Numbered from the stretch's first letter, positions 8,593-17,259 are shown. The stretch is 59,975 bases of DNA from Listeria immobilis (GCF_014322765.1 NZ_JAASTZ010000019.1:1-59975), one strand, 5' to 3'. The notes: generated from the sequence alone by a model not told the origin. A program made the numbers and translations.

Positions 8593-8636
8593 AAAACCTC
8601 TTCCTTGTCTAACATTCAAGAGGAAGAGGTTTTTTG
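8593..8636 (+). terminator. Terminator-like hairpin inside the operon, between IIC and the hydrolase gene
   Basis: AAAACCTCTTCC pairs with GGAAGAGGTTTT and is followed by T6. It is strong enough to end transcription, yet the next gene starts 17 bases later with no obvious promoter. Partial readthrough or regulated antitermination is likely. Confidence 0.75.
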
Positions 8637-8652
8637 AAAGGAAGTTATAAAA

Positions 8653-9645
8653 ATGAGTTTTATTCGTACTTTTTATGGAGATATTACCCCGGATCAGTTG
8701 GGATTTACTTACTCGCATGAACATATAGTTTGTGTTCCTGCTTACTGGCAAGAGCGTAAGGCAGATGATTTACTATTAGATGATAAAGCGAAATCACAAT
8801 TAGACGTACAGGATTTTGCTGATTTAGGTGGAAAAACAATTGTTGATGCCACTGCGGTTGATTACGGCAGAAGGGTAGCGGATGTTGCGCAAATCTCCAA
8901 AGAAACAGGTATTCAAATTGTTGGTACAGCTGGATTTAATAAAAGCTTCTTATGGGATGGGAAAATTAAACCTGAACTTAAACCAATTATTGGTGATTTT
9001 GAAAGATATTATGATTGGATTGAAGCGACATCCATTGAAAAACTAACTGAATTTGTCGTAAGCGAAGTAGAAGAAGGGCTTGAAGGAACCGCATATAAGG
9101 CTGGTCAGGTGAAATTTGGAACTGGCTACAATATGATTACCCCTTTAGAAGAAAAGACGATACGCGCCGTTGCAAGAGCGCACCATGAGACAAAAGCGCC
9201 GATTCATTCGCATACGGAAGCTGGAACAATGGCGTTGGAACAAATAGAAATTTTAAAACAAGAAAATGTTAATCTTGAATATCTTTCTATCGGTCATATG
9301 GATCGCAATCTAGACCCTTATTATCATAAACAAGTTGCAAAAACGGGTGCATTTATGTCATTTGATGGGATTGCAAAAATAAAATATGCTCCAGAAAGCG
9401 CACGAATAGCAGCTATTTTATATTTAGTATCGGAAGGTTTTGAGGACCAAATTCTTGTGAGTGGAGATACCGCGCGGAAAACATATTATAAACATTATGG
9501 TTATGGGCCAGGACTTGAGTATATTGCTAAAAAATGGGTGCCTCGTTTTATCGATGAGGCAAATCAAAAAGGTTTTGATGGGGAAAAATTAATCCGTAAA
9601 TTCTTCATTGATAATCCAGCAAGATGTTTCACTTTTAAAAAATAG
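8653..9645 (+). CDS. Phosphotriesterase-family metal-dependent hydrolase
   Basis: The 330-residue TIM-barrel amidohydrolase carries the PTE-family metal-ligand set: HEH in TYSHEHIV near residue 22, a carboxylated-lysine candidate in AGQVKFG, His in APIHSHTEAG, His in SIGHMDRN and Asp in VSGDTAR. Bacterial members act as lactonases or esterases on sugar derivatives. Next to a PTS it would probably open a lactone or ester ring of the imported phosphosugar, which is inference. The start at 8653 has AAAGGAAG upstream. Confidence 0.82.
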   Translation: MSFIRTFYGDITPDQLGFTYSHEHIVCVPAYWQERKADDLLLDDKAKSQLDVQDFADLGGKTIVDATAVDYGRRVADVAQISKETGIQIVGTAGFNKSFLWDGKIKPELKPIIGDFERYYDWIEATSIEKLTEFVVSEVEEGLEGTAYKAGQVKFGTGYNMITPLEEKTIRAVARAHHETKAPIHSHTEAGTMALEQIEILKQENVNLEYLSIGHMDRNLDPYYHKQVAKTGAFMSFDGIAKIKYAPESARIAAILYLVSEGFEDQILVSGDTARKTYYKHYGYGPGLEYIAKKWVPRFIDEANQKGFDGEKLIRKFFIDNPARCFTFKK

Positions 9646-9657
9646 GAGGCGAAATCT

Positions 9658-10407
9658 GTGTTATATGCAGATGAAAATTCATTTGATATTGGTGCAAAAA
9701 TCACCAAAACAACCCCAGTGATTTTACCGATTGGAGCAGTTGAAGCGCACGGGCCACATTTGCCACTGGGGACAGACAATATTTTAGCGTCGGAATATTC
9801 TGCTAAAATAGCCTCAGAAACAGGTGCCTTTGTTCTGCCGGTATTGCCTTATGGTCAAGTATGGAGTTTGCAAGATTTTCCAGGGAGCCTGACTGTATCC
9901 AATGAAACAGTGACAAAAATGGTCGTTGAAATTGGCGAAAGTCTTTATAGGCAAGGATTTCGGTTGTTTGTTCCAGTGAGTGGACACCTTGGAAATATGG
10001 CAGCGTTAAAAGATGCAGCCCGAGAATTATTTGCGAAATTTCCAGATATGATTACATTGCATATTTTTTACCCAAATATCCAAAAACTCGCAATGGATGT
10101 AAGGGAAGGTAAAGTAAGTCATCACACATACATTCACGCCTGCGAAATCGAAACATCCCTTATGCTGTATCTATCCCCGGAAAATGCTAATATGTCTCGT
10201 GCGATTGATGATCCGCCAATTTTACCAATTGATGCGGATTTTACACCAACCCCATGGCAAAACTTCACCAAGACTGCGGTTCTAGGAGAAGCAACCCTAG
10301 CAACAGCGAAAAAAGGCGAATACTTAATTGAAAAAACGTTAAAAACATGTGTGGAGTTGATAAAAATTGAACAAGAAAAAATTCGAAAGTTTACCGAAAT
10401 GGAATGA
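9658..10407 (+). CDS. Creatininase-family amidohydrolase
   Basis: The 249-residue enzyme shows the signature metal-binding motif GAVEAHGPHLPLGTDN near residue 25 and SGHLGNMAALKDAARE near residue 105. Family members hydrolyse cyclic or linear amides (creatinine, formamides in cofactor synthesis). Here it probably removes an amide group from the PTS substrate, consistent with an amino-sugar or amide derivative. The start codon is GTG with GGAGGCGAA upstream. Its 3' end overlaps the aldolase gene by 41 bases. Confidence 0.78.
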   Translation: MLYADENSFDIGAKITKTTPVILPIGAVEAHGPHLPLGTDNILASEYSAKIASETGAFVLPVLPYGQVWSLQDFPGSLTVSNETVTKMVVEIGESLYRQGFRLFVPVSGHLGNMAALKDAARELFAKFPDMITLHIFYPNIQKLAMDVREGKVSHHTYIHACEIETSLMLYLSPENANMSRAIDDPPILPIDADFTPTPWQNFTKTAVLGEATLATAKKGEYLIEKTLKTCVELIKIEQEKIRKFTEME

Positions 10408-11086
10408 TTTTGCGCTATTTAATTTTTTAGCGAAAGATAAAGAAAATGGAAAAGAAGTAATGGATGCCGCACGTGGTTATGCAGTTCCCGGAATTGTTGC
10501 AACAAACTATACAACTGCTGAAGAAGCTGCAAAAGCAATAAATGACTTGCAAAAGACAGCAGAAGTTGTAAGTGTTGGCCTAGGTGGCGGTGGTGATTGG
10601 AATAATTGGCGTAATGTTCTTCATATTGCACGCTTAGAACCAGATTGCCATATCAACCAACCAATCGAAACAGCTGGTTTAACAAATAAGTTGTTACCAG
10701 AAACTTATACAAATGCGCTAGTTCGTCCTACCGGGAAAATCGGTATTGTAAAATTATCTTCTGGAGATGAGATTACAGCGGAAGAAGCAGTAAACTATTG
10801 TCTTTCAGCGGATATTCCATCAATTAAATTTATGAGCGTAGAAGGTACTAAATATTTAGACGAGCTTATTTATTTAGCTAAAGTAGCTGCTGATAAAGGG
10901 ATTTATGGCATTGAACCAGCCGGCGGGATAGGTGCAGAAAATATTTATGAAATAACCACAGCTATCCAAAAAACAGGTATTCCTTTTTATATGCCGCATA
11001 TTTTTGGGAAAACCATTGATCAAGCGACTGGACGAACAAAACCCGAAGAAATTGAGAAAATCATGGTTGCGTTGGAGGGGAAATAA
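10367..11086 (+). CDS. KDGP aldolase-family protein (DgaF-like)
   Basis: The 239-residue TIM-barrel protein resembles the DgaF 2-dehydro-3-deoxy-6-phosphogluconate aldolases of D-glucosaminate pathways: VSVGLGGGGDWN, IGIVKLSSGDE with a candidate Schiff-base lysine, SIKFMSVEG, GIEPAGGIG and MPHIFGKTID. It would split a 2-keto-3-deoxy phosphosugar acid into pyruvate and glyceraldehyde 3-phosphate. The start is TTG at 10367, inside the end of the upstream gene, with GGAG about ten bases before it, so the two genes are probably translationally coupled. Confidence 0.72.
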   Translation: MNKKKFESLPKWNDFALFNFLAKDKENGKEVMDAARGYAVPGIVATNYTTAEEAAKAINDLQKTAEVVSVGLGGGGDWNNWRNVLHIARLEPDCHINQPIETAGLTNKLLPETYTNALVRPTGKIGIVKLSSGDEITAEEAVNYCLSADIPSIKFMSVEGTKYLDELIYLAKVAADKGIYGIEPAGGIGAENIYEITTAIQKTGIPFYMPHIFGKTIDQATGRTKPEEIEKIMVALEGK

Positions 11087-11830
11087 ATGCTAAACAATTA
11101 TATCGATATTACTATTCGGTTATTAGAAAATATACTAGATACTGAAGCAGATGCCATAAAAAAAGCCGGTGTTAAAGTAGCAGAATCAATTGAAAACGAT
11201 GGTATCATTCATTTGTTTGGTTGCGGACATTCGCATATTTTAACGGAAGAAGTATTTTATAGAGCGGGTGGCTTAGCGGCAATTCACCCAATTTTACATG
11301 AACCGTTAATGCTACATGAGGGCGCAGCAGCATCCTCTGTTCTTGAACGGAAAAATGATTATGCGAAAACATTTATGAACGCTGAGGATATTCGTCCAGG
11401 GGATATTATGATAGTATTATCGACATCTGGTCGTAATCCTGTGCCAATTGACGTAGCTGAAATTGCTCGTGAAAAAGGAGCTTTCATTATCGTTGTTACG
11501 TCACGCCAATACTCCGCAAGCCAACAATCTCGTCACACATCAGGAAAACGTCTATCAGATACTGGGGATATTGTTATTGATAATGGCGCGGTTAAAGGTG
11601 ATGCAGTTTTAAAAGCAGACAAATTTGATATTCCATTCGCTCCGACATCAACAGTAACCGGAGCAGCTATTTTACAAGCCGTCTTTGCAGAAGCAATTGA
11701 CAAAATGGTGCAGGATAATTTCACACCACCAGTATTTATTAGCGGTAATATCGAAAATGCAGACGAGCATAACCAGGCATTAGTGGAAAAATATACAGTC
11801 CGCATTCCATTACTCGGAATGAATTTATAA
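11087..11830 (+). CDS. SIS-domain sugar isomerase/binding protein (UPF0309-like)
   Basis: The 247-residue protein has an N-terminal helix followed by a SIS fold: FGCGHSHILTEEVFYRAGGLA near residue 40 and IVLSTSGRNPVPIDVA near residue 110. SIS domains bind phosphosugars and catalyse ketose/aldose isomerisation or regulate transcription. No helix-turn-helix is visible, so an enzyme or sugar-binding role fits. It starts directly after the aldolase stop codon and ends the operon before a terminator. Confidence 0.8.
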   Translation: MLNNYIDITIRLLENILDTEADAIKKAGVKVAESIENDGIIHLFGCGHSHILTEEVFYRAGGLAAIHPILHEPLMLHEGAAASSVLERKNDYAKTFMNAEDIRPGDIMIVLSTSGRNPVPIDVAEIAREKGAFIIVVTSRQYSASQQSRHTSGKRLSDTGDIVIDNGAVKGDAVLKADKFDIPFAPTSTVTGAAILQAVFAEAIDKMVQDNFTPPVFISGNIENADEHNQALVEKYTVRIPLLGMNL

Positions 11831-11836
11831 AAGGTG

Positions 11837-11866
11837 ATCTAGGAATTTTATATTCCTAGATTTTTG
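11837..11866 (+). terminator. Terminator of the PTS-catabolic operon
   Basis: ATCTAGGAAT and ATTCCTAGAT form a ten-base stem around a five-base loop, followed by T5. It sits directly before the next promoter. Confidence 0.85.
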
Positions 11867-11867
11867 T

Positions 11868-11873
11868 TATAAT
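11868..11873 (+). promoter_or_regulatory. Extended -10 promoter of the SUKH-type gene
   Basis: TATAAT is preceded by TGT, giving an extended -10 element just after the terminator. No convincing -35 is present. Confidence 0.4.
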
Positions 11874-11902
11874 AGAGCTATAAATATTCTAAGGTGGGTT
11901 TT

Positions 11903-12724
11903 ATGTTATTAACAAAAAAAGCACAATATTATTTGGATAAAGGAAAGACAAAGGAAGCAATCCGGTTGCTCGAAGATGTTTGGGAGCAAGAATTAGATCA
12001 AACCAATGTAAGTAATGTTTTTCCGGCGACTGTGCTACTGAGTGATGTTCTTTATCAACAAGGCGAAAGATTTCCAGAAATTTATCAACACTTAATTGCT
12101 AGTTTGGCAAATATAAAAGACAAAAATCTCCCTATTGATGCATTCTATTTTGAACAAGAGCAAGCAAAGCAAATTTTAAAAGAGTTAGAAGATTTTTTCA
12201 GTGAAACAGGTCGTTTTTTTAAAGAGGAAAGTCTTAAAGGGCTTTGGATGAAAACTTCTGCTAATGACTACATTGACGTATACCCAACTTCGCAAAGAGT
12301 GGTGGAAATGGAACGAGAATTAGGGTATAAATTGCCAGAATCCTATATTTATTTAATGCGCCACACGCAAAATGGAGGGTATGTTCACCGAGATTCTATT
12401 GCTACAAAACAAAGTACATCATGGGCTGAAGATTGTGCTGCGATTACTGGGATAATGGGTATTGGTAGTCACGCTAGTAATTCGCTAAATGGACACTTTA
12501 ATACGGATTTTTGGGTAAGTGAATGGGGCTATCCACCAATTGGTTTGGCGATTGCAGATTGTCCTTCCGCAGGGCATGATATGGTTTTTCTAGACTACCG
12601 AAAATGCGGGAAACAGGGTGAACCGGAAGTCGTTCATATTGATCAAGAGGCTGGCTACAAGATTACCTGGCTAGCCAAGGATTTTGAGTCTTTTATTGAT
12701 GGTTTGTACGTAGAAGAATTTTAA
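11903..12724 (+). CDS. SMI1/KNR4 (SUKH)-family protein
   Basis: The 273-residue product has an N-terminal helical part (about 1-110, TPR-like AQYYLDKGKTKEAIRLL) and a SUKH-like domain (about 125-270) with MERELGYKLPESYIYLMRHTQNGG and FLDYRKCG. SUKH proteins are often immunity proteins for polymorphic toxins, but many are orphan or housekeeping, and no toxin gene lies beside this one. I chose ATG 11903, because the upstream in-frame GTG at 11894 falls inside the AAGGTGGG ribosome binding site. Confidence 0.7.
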   Translation: MLLTKKAQYYLDKGKTKEAIRLLEDVWEQELDQTNVSNVFPATVLLSDVLYQQGERFPEIYQHLIASLANIKDKNLPIDAFYFEQEQAKQILKELEDFFSETGRFFKEESLKGLWMKTSANDYIDVYPTSQRVVEMERELGYKLPESYIYLMRHTQNGGYVHRDSIATKQSTSWAEDCAAITGIMGIGSHASNSLNGHFNTDFWVSEWGYPPIGLAIADCPSAGHDMVFLDYRKCGKQGEPEVVHIDQEAGYKITWLAKDFESFIDGLYVEEF

Positions 12725-12755
12725 ACAAAATAATAAATTACAGAGGAGTGCAACT

Positions 12756-13604
12756 ATGAATTCAGAATATGTTTTTGATAGTAATCAGGCGACAAAATTG
12801 TTAATGCAAAATTATGATTTAGTAAAAACAAGTGGTGTGGTTTTGTTGATAAGCGCATCCGTTTCCTAATTGCTCGGCTTTTTGCAGGGAATAATGAAGT
12901 GATTAATCCGGAAAAATTTAGTGAAGTAAATAAAGAAATTAAGCAACAATTAGGTTTTTTTACAGCACTTAATGGAAATGTCCGTGCTTCCTTAGCTGGA
13001 CCCAGTTTTTACAGCACGAAAAGCAAAAACGATTCATGAGCTTTTCAAAAAAGACCATCCATTTTTAACAAAAAGCGAAGATGTGACAACCACAGTTTTT
13101 TTAGCTAATTTGCCAGAAGGAGATACAGCAAAGTTAGCTGCAATAACAGAATATTATTTTCAAGGCTTTGCCAATAAAGGCTTCCGCAAGAATGATAGTT
13201 TGCAATTTTTGGCAACAACAGGAACGCTTATTTATGGAGAAGAAAATAGTGGGTTTATAAGAAAAGTGGATAATATTGTAGAAGAATTGCGACGAAAAGG
13301 AGTTAAAATCAAACCGTTACATTATTCCAGCATTGGTATTTTGGCATATGTAATGGATGGACGGAAAATAGACTCTGGTTTAGTTAATTTAATTGATGAG
13401 TTAATGCAACAGCCAGGACTAAAATTTGGCCGAGATTTTGTTGTAGCGCTAGCGATAAGCATGTATACAGAAAAGCAAGCTGGTCAAATGAGTAAAGAGC
13501 AATTAGAAGGTTTAATGGTAAATGTGCATATATTAATTGCTATGGAACAAGCGGTAGCAGTAAGTGCCGCCGCCGCAGCAAGTGCCGCCGCTGCATCTAA
13601 CTAA
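12756..13604 (+). pseudogene. DUF4003-like gene interrupted by two compensating frameshifts
   Basis: The intact reading would give a protein of about 283 residues. ATG 12756 follows GAGGAG. The frame breaks near 12841-12844, where a T tract looks one base short, and hits TAA at 12867-12869. The coding sense continues in the next frame (VDKRIRFLIARLFAGNN) until about 13001-13003, where one extra C returns it to the first frame. It then runs to 13604 (KAKTIHELFKKDHPF onward, ending in an Ala/Ser-rich tail). The long intact 3' part from 13083 is not an independent gene. Both lesions lie in homopolymers, so assembly error is possible. Confidence 0.75.
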
Positions 13605-13614
13605 TATAACTAAG

Positions 13615-13650
13615 AAAACCCCTGACAGCATATGGCTATCGGGGGTTTTG
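13615..13650. terminator. Bidirectional terminator between convergent genes
   Basis: AAAACCCC and GGGGTTTT flank a short loop, with A- and T-rich ends on both strands. It serves the DUF4003 gene on the plus strand and the phosphoesterase gene on the minus strand. Confidence 0.8.
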
Positions 13651-13651
13651 G

Positions 13652-14992
13652 TTAGGGGCTAACATAATAATCATTACTTTTTTTCGGTGGATTAGAGGTA
13701 TTTAAAATATATTCTTTCAAAAAGGAATTTGGAGCGGAGTCCCATAAAGCCATCCCGGCAGATTTTGGCGGGGCAGTTCCAGCGAAGAAATACATATTAT
13801 TTAATGCCATCGTATCAGCCATCTTTTCTTTGTCTGATTGACTGTACGAGTTAAAGGAATCATTCGTCATCAAATCCGTAATTGCTTTGTCATAACCACT
13901 GTTGTAAAAAGTTTCATAATCAAACGCATCAAAATTCAGCAGATTTTTATCTGTTGCGCCATTCTTTTTCGCCCAACCTTCAATATCTAGTTTTTCCGAC
14001 TGGTAAGTGAAATTTTCTTTTTTTGCATCATAAGTAATATTTCCATACTTATGTGGATAAACAGACAACGCATTGGTCACAATATCTGTTATTTTTTTAC
14101 CGTCTGTACTTTCTGCTTCACGAATATTTTGGGTATGAATATGTCCGCTAAGAGAAAAGTCCATATTGCCCGCGGTAAGTGTATCAATGACTTGCTGATT
14201 GTAATTAATTGTGTAGCCTTTTTGGATTACATCGCTATGGTCAGTTAAATTATGATGCATCACAGGGATAAGTTTAGCACCATTTTTCTTGGCTAGAGCG
14301 CTACATTCTTTTATCCAGTCTAATGTACCTGCTGTTAATCCACCTTCTGTTGTTGGTGTACCTTGCTGCATATTTGTTTTGTAAATAGCAGTATCAAGCA
14401 TTAACAACCAGACTTTTGAAGAGGGAGCAGCTAGATAGCTTAGTGAAAAATCATCATTAGAAATCGCTTCATCATAACCAAAGTCACCATAAATTTTACT
14501 GAAATCTTTTGGTGTAATGGTATCAGTTGGTAGTTGCTTATCTTTTTCAAACTTGCGTGCCCAAGGATTATTAATATCATGGTTTCCGGGAACAACAAAT
14601 ACTTGTGTTCCTGTTTTTTCAACCGTTTTGAGTTTCTTTGCTAATCCTTCATGGCTAGCTTTCTCGCCATTGTTGGTCAAGTCGCCGCTGATTATTAACA
14701 CATCTGTTTTTTTCGCTTTAATATCATCTAAAAAAGCATCGGTTATTTCATTACTATAAGCAAGTTGTTTACCATCACCGGCAGCTACATATTTTTTAAA
14801 TGCAGTTCCATCATCTGTTAACGACGGATCAAGATAATGAACATCTGTTGTCTCAACTATTGATAAATCACGGTTTTTTTCAATAGGTGTAGTGATATCT
14901 TCCGTTTGGCCGCTCGCTGAACTACAAGCAACTAAAAAACAAGCTAGAATTAAGGGTAAAGCTATCTTAAAAAATCGAATCACGTTCATCAC
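13652..14992 (-). CDS. Lipoprotein calcineurin-like metallophosphoesterase
   Basis: The 446-residue lipoprotein has signal MMNVIRFFKIALPLILACFL and lipobox VAC with Cys23, so it should be anchored outside the membrane. The phosphoesterase metal motifs appear in order: TTDVHYLD, ISGDLTNNGE, VPGNHDIN, MHHN and SGHIHTQ. All the ligands of a two-metal calcineurin-like site are present. The substrate is unknown; extracellular nucleotides or phosphodiesters are plausible. It lies just downstream of dmkB on the same strand, separated by an inverted repeat, and may be transcribed separately. Confidence 0.85.
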   Translation of the reverse strand: MMNVIRFFKIALPLILACFLVACSSASGQTEDITTPIEKNRDLSIVETTDVHYLDPSLTDDGTAFKKYVAAGDGKQLAYSNEITDAFLDDIKAKKTDVLIISGDLTNNGEKASHEGLAKKLKTVEKTGTQVFVVPGNHDINNPWARKFEKDKQLPTDTITPKDFSKIYGDFGYDEAISNDDFSLSYLAAPSSKVWLLMLDTAIYKTNMQQGTPTTEGGLTAGTLDWIKECSALAKKNGAKLIPVMHHNLTDHSDVIQKGYTINYNQQVIDTLTAGNMDFSLSGHIHTQNIREAESTDGKKITDIVTNALSVYPHKYGNITYDAKKENFTYQSEKLDIEGWAKKNGATDKNLLNFDAFDYETFYNSGYDKAITDLMTNDSFNSYSQSDKEKMADTMALNNMYFFAGTAPPKSAGMALWDSAPNSFLKEYILNTSNPPKKSNDYYVSP

Positions 14993-15028
14993 GCTTTCAT
15001 GTTTGGATTTTCACAATAAGAGATAAAT

Positions 15029-15064
15029 TTTAGAACAAAACTCACTAAAGAGAAATGTTCTAAA
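15029..15064. repeat. Inverted repeat downstream of dmkB
   Basis: TTTAGAACA and TGTTCTAAA are perfect nine-base arms with an 18-base loop. The repeat lies between the dmkB stop and the phosphoesterase start. Without a clear U tract it may be a weak terminator or an operator. Confidence 0.5.
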
Positions 15065-15068
15065 TAAA

Positions 15069-16049
15069 TTAAATATCTCGATCTAGAATACTTTTAGTTA
15101 GGCGGTACATATCATCTCGATATGCGCCAGCTGGCAATTTTTTAATTTCACGAAGAGCTTTGTTTGTATATTTATTTGCTAGTTTAAATGCTTGCTCAAC
15201 GCCGTTATATTTTGAAATAAGTGCTAAAACTTGTTTAGACTCTTCATCAGACATAGCTAATTTTTTTGAAAGTAGTGGTTCGAATTCCGCCAAATGCCCT
15301 TTCATCGCATAAATGAGCGGAAGTGAATAAATACCTTGTTTCATATCATTTAAAACTGGTTTTCCAAGCCCTTCATCTGTACTTGTATAATCAAGAACAT
15401 CATCAATAATTTGAAAAGCCATACCAAGATAGTGACCAATATTATAACATTTGGCAACAGTCATACGTGATGCTTTACTACCGCTAGCGCCTGAATAACA
15501 GCTAAGCGCAAAAAGTTGAGCTGTTTTACCAGAAATTCGTGTTAAATATTCACGCACAGTAACATCCATTTTGTAACTTGTACGCATTTGGTCTAGTTCA
15601 CCCATTAGAATCTTTTCGATATTTTTACTATTAAATTCAATATTCTCCACTGAAGATGCGTGGGCAGATAAAATGTTAAAACAAATGCAAAACAGATAGT
15701 CCCCTGTATAAACAGCATAATTCCGGCCATATTTTGAATGAATGGTTGGAACACCACGACGTAAAGGTGAGTCATCCACTACATCATCATGAATAAGGGT
15801 GGCCATATGAAGGACTTCTAGTGCAGCTGCTATAGAAACAGCACGATCTTTATCAAACTCAGGTCCAGCTTGAGCAGAAAGAAGTGCAAAAGCTGGGCGA
15901 AGTAATTTTCCGCCAGCATGAATCAAATCTTTGACATTTTTCTCTACACGCTTATCTCGAATTTTAATATTTTTTTCGATTGTTTGTAAAACTTCTTTTA
16001 AATCATTGGAAAGCGCAGGATAGTCATCCCACATAGCATGAAGTTGCAT
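15069..16049 (-). CDS. dmkB: Polyprenyl diphosphate synthase for demethylmenaquinone (DmkB)
   Basis: The 326-residue trans-prenyltransferase has both aspartate-rich motifs, LIHDDVVDD and QIIDDVLDY, and the usual KLLRPA and GDYLF segments. It makes the long isoprenoid chain for the quinone used in flavin-based extracellular electron transfer, parallel to the respiratory menaquinone pathway. It is the last gene of the minus-strand eetA-eetB-dmkB set, with a strong AAGGAG site before ATG 16049. In Listeria literature this locus is named dmkB; I assign it from sequence class and neighbourhood. Confidence 0.88.
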   Translation of the reverse strand: MQLHAMWDDYPALSNDLKEVLQTIEKNIKIRDKRVEKNVKDLIHAGGKLLRPAFALLSAQAGPEFDKDRAVSIAAALEVLHMATLIHDDVVDDSPLRRGVPTIHSKYGRNYAVYTGDYLFCICFNILSAHASSVENIEFNSKNIEKILMGELDQMRTSYKMDVTVREYLTRISGKTAQLFALSCYSGASGSKASRMTVAKCYNIGHYLGMAFQIIDDVLDYTSTDEGLGKPVLNDMKQGIYSLPLIYAMKGHLAEFEPLLSKKLAMSDEESKQVLALISKYNGVEQAFKLANKYTNKALREIKKLPAGAYRDDMYRLTKSILDRDI

Positions 16050-16070
16050 ATTGAACTCCTTTTTTAAATA

Positions 16071-16616
16071 TTATTTTTGTGTCGCTGCTTGATTTTGTTT
16101 TGCATCGGCAAACATGCGTAATGTTTGGACGTTTTTTAGTAGATAGTTTGCAGCGATACCGACTGCGATACCTGAAAGAATCCCGATAAATGATAATACT
16201 GGCAAGTAAAGCATGACCGACCAAGTACCCGCAATCCAACTTGCGATAACAAGTTGCCCAACATTATGCAGAATTCCACCAGTAACACTAACCCCAATAA
16301 TGCTAACACGTTTTGGCCCAAGTTTTTGGACTAGCCACATCCCAAGAAAACTCAGTATCGCCCCCGCAGCACTATACATAAACGTGGAAATCGTTCCGCC
16401 GAGCAAAGTAGATAATACAAGTCTAATGCAAATAATCATAAATGTATCTTTTGCTGATAACGTATAGAGTGAAATACAAGTAATGATATTAGCAAGTCCT
16501 AATTTTGCTCCTGGTGCAAAGGCAAAAGGAAACGGAATCGCACGTTCCAGCAAACTTATAACAACTGCTTGTGCGGCTAGTAGTGCTATATATACTAATC
16601 GTCTATTTTTTGTCAT
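16071..16616 (-). CDS. eetB: EetB, Gx-transporter-family membrane protein
   Basis: The 181-residue integral membrane protein has about five helices. It belongs to the family often labelled heptaprenyl diphosphate synthase component I, which has an ECF S-component-like fold. In the Listeria extracellular electron transfer locus it is called EetB and is needed for electron transfer, with its exact role unresolved. Its position between eetA and dmkB, with short gaps and the same strand, supports one operon. An AGGAAAG site precedes ATG 16616. Confidence 0.85.
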   Translation of the reverse strand: MTKNRRLVYIALLAAQAVVISLLERAIPFPFAFAPGAKLGLANIITCISLYTLSAKDTFMIICIRLVLSTLLGGTISTFMYSAAGAILSFLGMWLVQKLGPKRVSIIGVSVTGGILHNVGQLVIASWIAGTWSVMLYLPVLSFIGILSGIAVGIAANYLLKNVQTLRMFADAKQNQAATQK

Positions 16617-16648
16617 AGAAACACTTTCCTATCTATTAGAGGATAAGG

Positions 16649-17083
16649 TCAGGAAGAGATAATTGGATCATCTGAATCACCTGAACTCCCATCGCTCGCT
16701 TTTACTTCAATTACTAGTTTATGCGGTAGGCAAACAACAGTATCTCCTTGTTTGTCAATCGCGCCAGTTCGGACACATACTTGATCATTACAGTTCGCCT
16801 TGCTAATCCGGATTTCTTCGCCTGAAACCTCGATAGTATTAGAATGTCCATCGGGTTGTGTCACATCAAAGCTTTCAGTCCCCTTATGTCCCGTGAGTGT
16901 GACGGTTTTATATTCCTTGCTATCCACCGAAATAACCGCGATAAGTTCTGTTTTTCCGCTAGCAGGAGCCGGTTCATTCGCTTTAACAAATGAAAAAATA
17001 GCAATCGGTAAAAAGGAAAGCACACAAAGAGATAAAATAATAATAATATCCCAACGTTTTACCATAGATAAATACTTCTTCAC
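16649..17083 (-). CDS. eetA: EetA, membrane-anchored NusG-domain-II-like protein
   Basis: The 144-residue protein has one N-terminal membrane helix (about residues 13-33) and an extracellular domain with a NusG domain II-like fold. This includes a Cys pair in ISKANCNDQVCVRTG and a CLPHKLVIEV segment, as in the EetA proteins of electron-transfer loci. The start is GTG 17083 with AAAGGAGG seven bases before it; the nearby ATG is out of frame. EetA and EetB are thought to pass electrons from quinol to surface flavoproteins. Confidence 0.82.
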   Translation of the reverse strand: MKKYLSMVKRWDIIIILSLCVLSFLPIAIFSFVKANEPAPASGKTELIAVISVDSKEYKTVTLTGHKGTESFDVTQPDGHSNTIEVSGEEIRISKANCNDQVCVRTGAIDKQGDTVVCLPHKLVIEVKASDGSSGDSDDPIISS

Positions 17084-17170
17084 CGCATTGCCTCCTTTTC
17101 AAAAGTCATATCCAAATCCTATTTTAAAGGATATCGCTCAAATATAATAGGAAAAAGTCCAGAAAACGTA

Positions 17171-17228
17171 TAAATAATAAAAACGGAAGCACTTCCTATG
17201 CCAAAAACGGCTTTTGGATGCACTCCCG
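17171..17228 (-). terminator. Terminator of ndh2
   Basis: On the minus strand a 13-base imperfect stem (17228-17216 with 17196-17184) encloses a small GCC/GGC inner stem. It is followed by a U-rich stretch. It separates ndh2 from eetA, so the eetA operon needs its own promoter in 17084-17170. Confidence 0.75.
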
Positions 17229-17259
17229 ATTTTTTATTTAAATTTTACTAGTAGTTATT

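Noticed and set aside
13083-13604. A separate 173-codon gene starting at GTG 13083
   Set aside because: The reading continues upstream without a stop, in the same frame, to the frameshift near 13002. There is no ribosome binding site at 13083, so it is the 3' part of the broken DUF4003 gene.
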